Part shown: positions 13,301 to 25,200 of the stretch, in pieces
Layout: every line of letters starts with the position of its first letter
Numbering within the stretch: position 1 is the first letter of the stretch
Assembly (NCBI RefSeq): GCF_949628215.1
Contig: NC_134279.1
Location: 50,828,266 to 50,892,265, forward strand
Origin: Phalacrocorax aristotelis
Lineage: Eukaryota; Chordata; Aves; Suliformes; Phalacrocoracidae
DNA length: 64,000 bases
Direction of reading: 5' to 3'
Program-made: the position numbers and the translations under genes
The notes under the pieces: generated by a model
Seen by the model: the letters and a program-made list of their open reading frames with translations, nothing else
Database searches by the model: none
What the model was told of the DNA's origin: nothing

Positions 13301-16300
13301 ATACAGTGTAGACATATGCTTTGTGTTCACTATTATCATTAGATTAGTTAACCATTAACCTCAGAGTGGACAGTTATGTGCAACCTTATCTGTGACTGTC
13401 TGCAGTTAATGACACATCTCATCTCACACATATTTTTTTCTAGAGACTGCGTCCTTTCCACTCAGATGAGGACCATTCAACCATGATAATTCATGCACCC
13501 TGACTGTGACCATTGAGCAAAAGTATGTTGGAACAATACCCTGGACATTCCACTCTGGGAACAGATTACATCAAACACTGTCTTCTCATGCATAACCCAT
13601 GAAAATAATTGTCAGAGATCAAGAACATAAATCTAATACTACACAGGGTGAGAAACTTTCAGGAGTTAGAGAAAGGACATTTCCCGAGCCTCAGAGTTTT
13701 CAGCCTGGGAACACCAGAAACAGTTCAAACTTCCTTCAGAGCCCACCCCAAAATTTATTTTTTTTTTCCTAAACCCAAGATGCAGTAATGGAACCTGAAA
13801 AATACTGACCAGGTGAAAGAAAACCAAAGTGAATTCAAATATAAAACTGGACAAATTTTGGAAAAGCACATATTAATTCAATCATAACACCTTTTCAGTC
13901 TGAACACAGAGGTTTTTATGACCCTTGCTTAATCAGCTATTTCTCAAAAAACAGATTGCTTGTCAGTAGCTGAAAGATTATCGTGTAATCTGAACCTCCT
14001 TTTCACAGAAGGTTAGTAAGCGAGACTTCACTGACAGCTTTCACACTGCCAGTTTACCTCCTTAATATCATGGTAGATAAGGGGCCGAGATGATCACTTG
14101 AGATTCAGAAGGATTTCAAGAGGCATGAGTCAGCCAAAACTGATTCTGGCCATTTACTGTGATGGCTGCTTGTCAGTAAGATGGTAGGAATCACATCAGT
14201 TTCAGCTGCTCAGTATAGACCTTCAGAGAATTGTGTTTTGCTTTAGCACTTTATTTAAAAAAACCAAAACAAAACCCTAATCTTAAGGTTTTCTTTTAAA
14301 GTGCAGAGAGAAACAAATTATTTACCTGAAAAATATGCTTTCATATGGTGTGGATTTGGAATATGAGACAGCATTTCACTGATGTTTTTATTATGTATTT
14401 TTGGGAAACATGCCATTTTTTTTGTTTCCCTAAATATAGCATTGGAGCTTCTGTAAAACTTGGAGTAGTGGAAAATAATTTACTGTCACCACAAACTCTT
14501 GCATAAATCTCACAACTGAAAAGGCCACATTTGCTTCACTGCATCATGATCATCATAGGCCAATGGGAAGTTTCAAGATAAACTAACTCTTCAGTATTTT
14601 AAGTATAGCTTTAGGTAATTCTTATGCAAAGACCATGGGATACATTTCCTCTGTTATCCACTATTTCTTTCTTCTCTGTTCTTTTTTCCCTAAACCCAAA
14701 TATACCATGTCCATTTGTTTTCCTTCATGTTGGGAAAAATGCTCTAGGCAGACCATTAATACAGTCCCATAAGTTAAGAAAATTTTCTTTGTGAAAATGT
14801 TGGAAGCTGCCTTGCTATCATGATTTTATTTTTCGTTGAACAATACTGCTTTAGACTACACACAGCTGTGGTCTGCTTTGAATTCAGTAGTCTTCTTTTC
14901 TTCTCCTAATTTGTTGCTGAGTCTGTGACTGAATGTTTCAATGGAAAGAGTCTGAGAAGATAAAAAAGCATTCTTTTCTTTTTAAATAATTTTTTAATAT
15001 CAGTTAAGGAAATATTTCCTGCCTAAGATTCTGGATGAGATATTGTAAAGGTAGTCAGAGTATCACAGATGCTAGAATTTGGAGAATCCCTACATCGCTC
15101 TCTAGGAGCTAGGACAGCTTCCTAATACTTCTTCTCAAAGACAGTTCAATTACTCACTGTCACTCATGGCTGATACCTGACTGCGTAGTAAAGCCACTTG
15201 CAAAATATCCAATTCCCATTTTTAAGTGGAAGAAACACCTTTTTTTTCTGCTAGTTTCAAAGACAAGTATGTTCTTAAAAAAACTAATAAATTGGCTTTT
15301 CTTCTAAGTTTCTCTACGTAGCTGAAGATTTAACTTCAGAGCAGACCTGCTCAGATATATCCAAGCATAGCTAATGTATGGGGGAGGTGGGGGCTCTCTT
15401 ACAAGTTCCTAGTTCCCAGTATAGTTGTCCGTTACAGCAGTGTCCTGCTGACACCCAGTAAAAGGCAAGATGAAACAATTGGTTTTCACTGAACTATCTA
15501 ACTGGCAGAAGAATGTAGTTAGAAATATCTATATATATGGATTTGCAGAACAAGGTAAATCTCTAAGCAGTATTTACTTCAAGACTTTAGGAGCTTTGAA
15601 TCATCTTGTGGAAGAGTCTGTTTCTCTACTAGCTATACTGAGAAGCACTTGTCTCCATTTTCCCCCTACGATCCCTGTGGTCATTACCCACCCCTTCCTT
15701 TAACTGCTATACTTTCCATTAACTGCTATATGTGATGTGACATATACCAGCTCAAGTATATCATATCTGACCTCCTGACACTATACTCTCCAGCTAGTTG
15801 TCCTAACATGCTTTGTTATGAAAAATACAGCATCTTCAGAGCAGCTGGATTAACTATTCTAATCTTGTTAAAATGCCCTCATTTAACAGACAGTTATGAC
15901 TTTGCCAAAATCTTACCAGTTTCCTCAGTTGGGGGAATCGTCACGTGAGTAACTGGACATATATTCTCAGTAATTCTAGAATTTTATCTGTCTTATTTCT
16001 CTACTATGCATTTCAGGCCAGTTATCATATATCTGCCCCAGATATCATGTATCAGGTATCATATATCATATCAGTTTGTCTATCTGTAGAACAGGATCAA
16101 AACAATTTCTGTTTCCAGAGGTCTGCTGGTATTCTTCCCTGCATAATTTTGCTTTTATAACAATACAACAATGTTTTATAACAAGGCAAAATCAAAGATT
16201 GCCTTGAATAATTCTTGAAGGAAAAGTTAAAAGGTCAAACCTACTAACAGCTGAGTTAAACAATAAAGTGAAGGCTGCTCCCTGCATCCTTTACCTTGTC

Positions 16301-19234
16301 ACATGCAGCTCCTGCTAGTTTAACTGGGGGAGAAGTTTGTGTGTCCGAGTGCACTTGCCACGAGAAACTTGCCTGTTCCCTGAAAAAGTTCGAAAGTTAC
16401 GAAACAGATATAAACAGACACAATGTTTCTGAATCTGTGGTACTGATTATCTTCACTGTAAACACTATCAAGACACCTGCAAATTGCACGTGTGCATTTG
16501 CACTTTTGGCTGTTTGGCTGCTATCAGTAGGGGCAGTAGGCAAAAGGTAACAGGCAAACAAGTTTTGATGCTGCAGTTTATGAACGCCTGCCACATCTCC
16601 TGAGTGAGTGAAATTACCCCACCTCACCAGCCCCCAGCCCAGCTCTCCTGGGTTCGTTTTCTTCTCTTTTTCATGTCCCCTTTTTACCCTTTAACTCACC
16701 TGGTTCACTGTCACTGCTCACTTTCAGCTGGCCCCCTTGCCTCTGTATCACATGGGAAGCCAGTTCATTACACAAAAATAAATTAAAACTAGACAGCCAA
16801 AACAAAGTAAACAGTGCAGCAAGCTCTCTTGGCTTACAGACACCAAAGCCAGGTAAACACCAAGCCAGAGCATAGGCAGAGGGAGCTGCAGGGCTGGAAG
16901 CCCAGGCGAGCAGAAGGGAAAACTAGCCAGTGCTCTACCTTGCTGCACTGGCAACAGTTAACTTTGTTTCAGCCATTCTATGAGCCTGTGTTAGATACAT
17001 ACAGTAGTCCAGGGCTGGAGCATCTCTTCTCTGGGATCTTGGCACCAAAGAAAGCTAATCTGGAAAGAAGCTGTAGCACTGCTAAGGGCACGCGCTCTTA
17101 ATGTGGTTTTGTGTTGGAAAGAGGCTTGCTAAAAACCTTCTTCAAAAGGCTTCTTGTTTCTTCACCAATATCCTTGCACTGTGGATCTTCCCAGGGTTCT
17201 CATGCATTGGGATTTTAAAAATATGGTGAGAAGCTGGCCTGTATTAGGTCATACAGCTCCTGTAATGAACTTCTGCAAGGAGGTTCTGCCACTCCCATGA
17301 TATTGGTGTCCAAAGTCCTTAAATAAGCAAACATGAATTTATAGGGTTTTGGCATTTGTATTTTAAAAGGCTGGGATAGTATGTCCTCTAGCATGTTCCT
17401 GAAGCATTAATCTTTATCATTTAAAAAGTGGCATGAAAATCCCTGACAAAAAGGAAATAAGAAGTTATAATTTTGTTACCTTATGAAGGGGTGAAAACAG
17501 TAGAGCAGCACTGTGAAAATGGTGGAAGAAAAGAATTTTCAAACTACAAAGTAGATGTGCCTAAAATGTATATTATTATAATGTGCTGTTGTTGTTATTC
17601 CATAATTGCCAATTTACAAGTCACGTGATTCTTTAGTGAATTACAGGTACAGATATATAATTTTCAATAATGTATTAATATATTGTACTTTATAGTAAAA
17701 ACCAGTATTGTTTCCCTTTTTTCTCGTACAAAAGGTATACTTTGCCACAGATCTTACTGGATATTTCCATTAGTAGAAGACTGATAAAAAAAAGTCAGGT
17801 GACTTTGAGGCAATCCTGCTTAAACAGCTGGTTGGTTTGTTGTTTTCAACAAACACCTGGATGCTGAATTGCAGGAGGAAGTGGTGTTGCCCACAAACCA
17901 CTTTTTGCCAGCACTGAGTCCAGATGCATTTCCTTGGTGAGATGCCACTGGAACATCTGTGGGTATTTTTTGCTCCATCCCTTATCCACAAACCCAGAGC
18001 TGCACTCAAACCGTTACTGTCTGCCTTTAGCCCACAGTAACATGAGCTGCCCGAACCTCCATGTCTTCATCACATTTACCAGAGTCTTTAGGTGGAGGAT
18101 TCTGTCATGCTGGATATAGTTGTTGCAGCAACAACGAATTTCAAGTTGATTTTTCCCTACATGCTAGTATTTAATATATGTCTATAATCACCATCTGTAG
18201 ACTACAGTTGAAAATAAGTATTAATACAAGTAAATAAATTTATTCTTTCAGTTTGTATTAAACTAAAATGCAGCCTACAGGAAACCACCTTTAAACTAGT
18301 AAAATATAATTGTAAAACACAAATAAATCTATAAAGCCTTCCAGATCTAACATGGTGATTCAAATCCAAGCCTACCTGAGTAGGTCATAACGGATGCAAA
18401 ATATATGATCATTCAGGTGACTCCATTGAATATAACAGAAATTTTTACGTATTGGAAGTGAAATATGTTTTTTCCGGTTTTACTGTGTGAGGCTGGAAGC
18501 TGACTCTACTACTTAGGGATATAGAAAATAAATACACTGGTACCATCCTAGCCCTCAGTGACTGGCCTTCTTTATGTGACATTAATCAAGAACTTTGTTG
18601 GCAGTTGCAGCAGATAGGTCAAAACCTATGTACTCATGGCAAGTTAATTTTCCTGCCCCTACATCTTAGTTGAGTCAGAGTAGTAGCCTACGGATGTTAT
18701 TTATTGTAGTTACCTTCATTATACTTCTACTGTGGACATTTCCAGGATTGTTAACACAGCAGTCTCCATGAGCATAAAATGCAAATGAAAAACATTAAGA
18801 GAATTTTTAGAAGGTTGTGCTTACTGCAGCTTTCCGTGACAACTGCAGTAGGTATAACTTTTATCTAAACCCAAGTTCTGTTTATAGCTGCGCTTGTCCA
18901 TTAATTATTTTACCAGCCCAAGATAGGTCAAAACTCTGGCAGGATGTTGAGCAACTGATAGCTATATAAACAATCTCCTTTGAGCAATGCCTTAGTTTTG
19001 CAGCTCTTGATGAATGTGAACCAGAGATAAAGTGCATTCTTACTTAAGTCTGTGAGTCTTCTTGCCATCAACAGTATGACTTGAACTCGGCTGTAGTGTA
19101 TCACAAGATGTACCAGAGAAAAAGGAAATATCTCTAGGGACTGGAAGGATAACTGTGCTTTCTTCCAACTTTACTTACTCATCGGTGGTAGCAAATGCCA
19201 AAAGATGATAATATATGCAGTGAATCACATCAGC
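13301..19234. other. Intergenic DNA, no gene recognised
   Basis: This is AT-rich sequence without a supportable coding region, RNA gene or full mobile element. An imperfect cluster of ATATCAT-like words lies at about 16021-16074. The short open frames show no family resemblance. The stretch ends where the octamer repeats of the CR1 element begin. Confidence 0.55.
16021..16074. repeat. Imperfect ATATCAT-like microrepeat
   Basis: Variants of ATATCAT and GTATCAT recur about six times in 54 bases, with a short interruption. This looks like a degenerate simple repeat. No functional role is evident. Confidence 0.5.
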
Positions 19235-20516
19235 CATAGAATCATAGAATTATTAAGGTTGGAAAAGACCTCTAAGATCATGAAGTCCAACTGTCAACCC
19301 AACACCACCAGGCTTCCTAAACCATGCCTGGAAGTGCCACATCTACATGTCTTTTGAACACCTCCAGGGATGGTGACTCCACCGCCTCTCTGGGCAGCCT
19401 GTTCCAATGCCTGACCACTCTTTCAGTAAAGAAATTTTTCCTGATATCCAATCTAAACCTCCCCTGGTGCAGCTTCAGGCCATTTCATCTCGTCCTATCA
19501 CTAGTAACTTGGGAGAAGAGACCAACACCCACCTCACTACAACCTCCTTTCAGGTAGTTGTAGAGAGCAATAAGGTCTCCCCTCAGCCTCCTCTTCTCCA
19601 GGCTAAACAACCCCAGTTCCCTCAGCTGCTGCTCATAAGACTTGTGCTCTAGGCCCTTCAACAGCTTCGTTGCCCTTCTTTGGACACATTCCAGCAACTC
19701 AGTGTCATTCTTGTAGTGAGGGGCCCAAAACTGCACACAGTACTCAAGGTGCGGCCTCACCAGTGCTGAGTACAGGGGCACCATGACTTCCCTACTCCTG
19801 CTGGCCACACTATTCCTGATACAAGCCAGGATGCCGGTGGCCTTCTTGGCCACCTGAGCACACTGCCGGCTCATGTTCAGCTGGCTGTCAACCAGCACTC
19901 CCAGGTCCTTTTCCTCCAGGCAGCTCTCCAGCCACTCTTCCCTAAGCCTGTAGCGTTGCATGGGGTTGTTGTGACCCAAGTGCAAGACCCACCACTTGGT
20001 CTTGTTAAACTTCATACAATTGACCTTAGCCCATTGATCCAGCCTGTCCAGATTCCTCTTCAGAGCCTTCCTACCCTCAAGCAGACCAACACTCCCACCA
20101 AATTTGGTGTCATCTGCAAACTTGCTGAGGGCATACTCAGTACTCTCTTCCACATAATTGATAATGATATTAAACAGAACTGGCCCCAATATTGAGCCCT
20201 GGGAACACCGCTTGTGACCGGTCGCTAACGGGATTTAGCTCCATTTACTGCAACTCTCTGGGCTTGACCATCCAGCCAGTGTTTTACCCAGCAAAGCGTA
20301 CACCTGTCTAAACCATGAGCTGCCAGCTTCTCTAGGAGGATGCTGTGGTAGACAGCGTCAAAGGCTTTGCTAAAGTCCAGGTAGACAACATCCACAGCCT
20401 TTCCTTCATCCACTAGGCCGGTCACCTGGCCACAGAAGAGGATGAGGTTGGTCAGGCAGGACCTGCCTTTCATGAACCCCTGCTGGCTGAGCCTGATCCC
20501 CTAGTTGTCCTACACA
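19235..20516 (-). mobile_element. CR1 LINE, 5'-truncated and inactivated
   Basis: The left end carries two copies of CATAGAAT, the reverse complement of the ATTCTATG octamer that closes CR1 elements, so the element runs on the - strand with its 3' end at 19235. Inside is the C-terminal half of the CR1 reverse transcriptase ORF2. The - frame at 20225-20473 contains LDFSKAFD, and the frame at 19485-20189 contains the catalytic FADD motif (KFADDTK) followed by the usual CR1 tail. The right end near 20516 is a 5' truncation inside ORF2, typical of CR1 insertion, and is estimated. Homology to the neoavian CR1 group is recalled, not searched. Confidence 0.93.
19485..20473 (-). pseudogene. CR1 reverse transcriptase ORF2 remnant, broken
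   Basis: Two - strand frames together cover the finger-palm-thumb part of a CR1 reverse transcriptase. The upstream piece (20225-20473) ends at a TAG at 20225-20227, where CR1 relatives have a Trp codon in my recollection. Between about 20185 and 20200 the frame also shifts by one base: the C run before the GGGCTC stretch looks one C short, so the segment normally read as a Gln-Gly-Ser-Ile-Leu-Gly-Pro motif goes out of frame before the second piece resumes. Catalytic FADD survives, but no full-length enzyme can be made. The endonuclease domain is missing through 5' truncation. Confidence 0.85.
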
Positions 20517-21889
20517 TAACTACAAAGGAAACATAGTTCATTGTTGGTTAATTCTGAATTGATTCTGATAGCTCTGGCCTAAAATAGAGAGCAAAATATG
20601 CCACTGATCAAGAGCCTTGTGAAGTCCATGCTTTACGCAATTCATGAACTTTTATGCATGCCATCCAGTGAATTTTTGAAGAGAAAATGGTATCTCCAAC
20701 CCTCATTTCAGATCTGAGTGAACAGAATGAAATGGAACAATTAAAAACTCCCAGATGAGAAGAGTTTTCATCCAGTTGATGGTGTCTCGGATTATGGTCA
20801 TACCAGCCACTCCTGCCTGATAAGAGGAGTTGAACTATGAGAAAAAGAAGGGAAGAAATGGGCTAAAACAGGGAAAGAAGGAAGCAGAATGGTCAAATCC
20901 AGGGATGACCTATACTCCCACATGATAGTACAGCTTCTGCCTCCTCTAACCAAAGAGCTGGCTTAAAAACCCCTCATGATGTGGAGCAATCTAGCCATGC
21001 CTTAGCAAGAAAGTTGCAGGGTTGGAGAAACATTGGCAGGACTGGAGCCAGTACAGCTATATCCATTGTTCTCTTTCCCTTGGGGTAAAATGCATCCACT
21101 TTTTTTGGGGCATGCCATCTTATTTTCAGCCCATACTTTAGCTTTCACAGAATAGATTAAGCATGCTCTATTTTCTGCAGGCAAGAGAAGGATACTGCTC
21201 TAGCCATTGCCTTCGCGCAGTTTGACAGGTCTCCACATTTGTTTCTATGCCTTGATGAGGCTAGTCCCTATTTCTAAGGAATCACTGGAATACATTGATC
21301 GATACAGAACACCTGGGCATTTTACAAGCCTCAAAGGCTATTGTTTATCAGAAATAATATATTAGCACCTCTAGTCATCTGCGCATTGGCATAAACACTG
21401 GAAAGTTTCTCTTTTTGCTCAGAGTAAGATGGCGATTCAAAGGTGGTTAGAGATACCCACTCTTCATCTTTGCGCAGGTGAGCTGGGGAAACCAGTTCTG
21501 TAGCATTTCTTTTTGCTCCGAGAGGTGACACATGTCTTGGACCAGGCAAGGCAAAAGATGGGACAAGAAATTTCAGACATAAGACTGAAAATGGCGTGTC
21601 ATAAAAAACCTCCCCTTGTGCAAATCTAAGGATGCAGCAAAATTGTGAATTATAGAAAAACAGACACGCCGAGCTTGAGATAAATAAAACTGAGCGCTTC
21701 AGTTTCAGTACGCGCAGCTTTTGTCCGTGAGGTACAGCACCCGCTGGGCCAGGGAACAAACAAAAACCGGGGGAGGCGATCTCAGAGCTCCCTTTTATGT
21801 TTCTGACCGTGTCTTCCCGGAAAGAAGGGACAGAGCGATGCAATTTTGCTAACCGCTTTGCTAACAGCAAACCGCTGAAGAGCCACCTC
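20517..21889. other. MTMR7 upstream flank, no gene recognised
   Basis: This unique-looking sequence lies between the CR1 and the CpG island. It holds no supported coding gene. A 242-codon - strand open frame (21331-22059) starts inside the CpG island and covers the right part of this stretch. Its sequence resembles no family known to me. Proximal regulatory sites for MTMR7 are likely here but cannot be pinned down from sequence alone. Confidence 0.5.
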
Positions 21890-22272
21890 CAGGCTGTGCC
21901 TTTCGGGGCCGGGGGCAGCCAGCCGCCGCCGGGGCCGGGGTCCCCGCGGGCCGGGGCCAGGGCCGGGGCGGAGCGGAGCATCCCCGCCGGCGGGGCAGCA
22001 TGGCAGCTGCCGGGGAGGTGGAGCCAGCCTCTGACCTGCCGGCGTCGAACCACGGGCACATTATCTGCTTTGAATAAATCCTCCCTTTTTCCTTCCTCCT
22101 ACCTGCGCCGGAAAACGGGAGGAAAAATAAAATAAAAATATATAATTTTTTAAAAAATGTATTTTTTTTAAAAGCAGGGCTGGCAGGAGGAAAGAGGAGA
22201 GAGGCCAGGTGCGTACGGCCGCCTCTGCCGGCTGCGGGAGGTGCATGAGGAGCTCGGCCGGGCGCCGCCGCC

Positions 22273-22296
22273 ATGGAGCACATCCGGATGCCCAAG
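22273..22296 (+). CDS. MTMR7: MTMR7 coding exon 1 (residues 1-8)
   Basis: The start ATG sits in the perfect Kozak context GCCGCCGCCATGG (22264-22276). The eight encoded residues MEHIRMPK match the conserved amino terminus of MTMR6/7/8. A second in-frame ATG at 22288 (residue 6) has a poorer context and is not chosen. The exon ends after a complete codon (phase 0) at donor GTGGGT. The 5' untranslated part cannot be delimited. An upstream out-of-frame ATG lies at 22241. Confidence 0.93.
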
Positions 22297-25200
22297 GTGG
22301 GTCCCGGCGGGCGGGCAGCGGGGCCGGGCTGGGCCGGCGGGGAGAGGAGGCCGCAGGGAGGCCGGCGGGGAGAGGCCGGCGGGGGCAGCGGGGGGGAGGA
22401 GGGAGGCCGCCGGGACCCCCCGGCCGTGGCAGCATCGCCGCCACCTTCCCCGCCGGCGTGTCCTTCGGCTGGAAGGAGGCTTCACCCGCGACCCTGCGGG
22501 CGTGAGGCCGCTCGCAGCCACCCCGTGCCTGCTTTGTAGCTGCTGCGGGTGTTTTTATTTCAGCCAGTTTGCTGTGAAATCCGCCCAAATACGCCGAGAG
22601 CTGAACACGTTGCTTGGCGATGTGGGCTGAGGATTTATCGGGCGTTTTAATTGCCTCCTATTCAGCCCCCCCCCCCCCCGTTAACGCAGGCACTGTCTGT
22701 GAGTGGTAGGTATCCAAACTGACAGGTGGCTTACCTGCTTTTCAGATTCCTTTAGCTCACCCCAGTGTTGCAGACCTGGTGATGAATTTGTTTAGTGTTT
22801 GTATACAGAAATTTGACCAGTGTAATCATTCTTTTTATATAGCATTCTAAGCGTGAGGCCTGTATTTGGTAACAAAATTGCTGTCTTGCTCTGAGAAAAA
22901 GGGTACAGTTTTGATATGCAGAAAGTTTAGATTAAAAATAATCATAAAAAATGAACCTGAGTAATGTGTTAATTTGAAGCCAGGGTGGGATATATTCATA
23001 TTATTTTTTTTATTTATTTATGTGCCCAAACCCCTGCAGTTAAGAAGTTGTGTTTGATTTGTGCCTCTTCGTTTATTATCATTATCTAGTATGATGACAT
23101 GAACTTTAGCATTAGGGGCTCTTCATACTTCACCTAGATTTTTGGGCCTTTAGGTGTTAAGCTGCAAATATATTAAGAAGATAGAAATCTATAACTGCCT
23201 TTCATCTCATTTCATGATCTGTTATCTGCTTTTGTGGGAAGGAAAATTATCAGAATAGTAGGAATGTGTCCTGCAGGTAGGAAGTGATCAGTGAAAGCTG
23301 TCTGAACAGATGTTTCTGACCATTAGCTGAAGAATGCTGACAGCATGAACAAGGAAAATAGTGAAAACAAATTAATAAGGGTAGAACAAATTCTAAAACT
23401 AAATGGTTATATTTGCTGTGAATGGAAGGCCCATGCAAGCCACTGTTGCAGGCAATGGAGCTTTTCTACAAGAATCCTTAAAATGTTACTGTGCATATGT
23501 AAAACCCATTTCTGTATCCAACAGCTGTGAGAAGGCACTGTACTGATGACTCAAGACACTGAAAATCTCACTCAGTGCAAGATGATTCTGCAGGCTTGGT
23601 TCCTGGCATTCCCTTGCATTATAGCTATGCTAAAACTTCTCTCTCTAATACAATAAAGCAGTGTAGAAGGCATGATTTAAAGGTACAAGTGATACAAAAA
23701 TCCTTTAAAATTTCTTACATAAATGTAGAAAATCCAGAATATTCAACATGAGTTGGTATTGAAATACTTCATCTCTCCATTTACTCCTAAATACACTGAC
23801 AAGTCAGTGTACCTACAGTTACAAAGAATTGATATCTTTGGTTTGTTTGCTCAAAAAAACTCAGCTTAAAATCATTCACCAGAACAGGGTTGGGTTTTTT
23901 CTGGTTTTGTTTTTACTGAATCTGGTTTTGATAATTTGGAGTCTAATGTTAAATGATTTCCCATGCCAGCAATGTAAAAATAGGTAAGGGACAGCTATGT
24001 GAATGTAGGGATATTCTCACTGTATCATGTGGTTGTCTCTGGGTATCACATTTCCTGACTCCATCCAATTTTGTCCTAAGAAATTTGACAGGCAACTGCC
24101 CTACTCTTTAAAGGTATTAATCTCAGAATAGTGGCACTTTCCTTGATTTGCAAACCCAGCCAAATGGAAAATCAAGATAAATCACATACTTAGAAAATTA
24201 ATAAACTTAATATCTGAAAACAAAATTCCTGCCCCAAGTAAAAGCTTTTCCTTCAAAAGGCAGTAAAAAAGGTCTACATCACATGATGTCCATTAGGAGT
24301 TGGCAACTGTTTTTTATTTTAATTGAAATATAAATAATGAGTGGTGGTTCATAGATATTAAAATAAATCTGATATAACAGTCATAAAAAAGCAGAAAGAC
24401 ATTGCATACCAGTTGGACCAGTAGTTCATTTATGTCACTGCTCTGTGTCTGACAGCAGCGAAAGAGAACATGTCTGGCCACATTCTGCACCCTCTCAGCA
24501 TCCACAGTTGTATTAGGGTCCAATCCTTCCTATTTTGATTAGTCTCTATTTATGGACCTCTCTGTGTGAGTTTGCCAAAGCTTCTTCTAAAGATGCTGAC
24601 ACCCTCTGCCTCCGCAACCTGCATGGAAGCAAGTTCCAGGAGATCATGGCTGTACAAAAGAATTTTTCTTCTATGTGTTAAAAAGCTCTTAGTAGTTTCA
24701 TTCAATACCCCCTGCTTCTAGCTTCCAGGATTTGGTGAATCACAGTTCCATGATCACCTTATCCATGCCTCCACCATAATTCTTGATCACAACCTGCCAG
24801 ATTCTGATAATTTCAGAGAAGTGTCAATGACCCCAAGACCGCTTTCCTGTGTGGTAGCTTCAGTTCTGAGTCCGTGATTGTGTAGATATGGTTTAGGTTG
24901 TTTTTCCAATAGCTACACTACTTACGTCCATCTGTGTTGAAGCTCTTCTGTGTCCCTTTTGCCGTCACACTCTGTGTTGCAAGGCTTTTCTGGAATTTTT
25001 GTGCCACAGATGAAGCATTTGGCTATCTAATGTAGCTTATTAGCATCCACAGACTTGAAGATTTCACAGTTCATTCATTTCTTCAGGGCACTGAGGAAGT
25101 TGAATAAAACCAGTCCCAGCACCAGACTTTGTAGAACTTCACTGTTGACTTGTTTCCATCCTGAAAAGAGACCATTAAGCCTTAATCTTTGCTTCCTGTC

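Larger units (their letters stand above)
21890..22530 (+). promoter_or_regulatory. MTMR7: CpG island promoter of MTMR7
   Basis: CpG-dense sequence surrounds exon 1, in sharp contrast to the AT-rich surroundings. It is interrupted by an extreme A/T patch at about 22115-22175 that contains TATATAA at 22139-22145. If that were used as a TATA box, transcription would start near 22170 and leave a 5' untranslated leader of about 100 bases. CpG-island promoters commonly start at several points without TATA, so the true start is undetermined. Borders are judged by eye from CpG density. Confidence 0.8.

Noticed and set aside
1..22000. SLC7A2 exons on the - strand expected from human synteny
   Set aside because: No - strand frame shows the transporter's membrane-segment sequence, so the gene body must lie further left.
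22061..22630. Several overlapping open frames of 88-175 codons on both strands in the CpG island
   Set aside because: GC-rich sequence with few stop codons yields long frames in all phases; only exon 1 of MTMR7 has homology and splice support.
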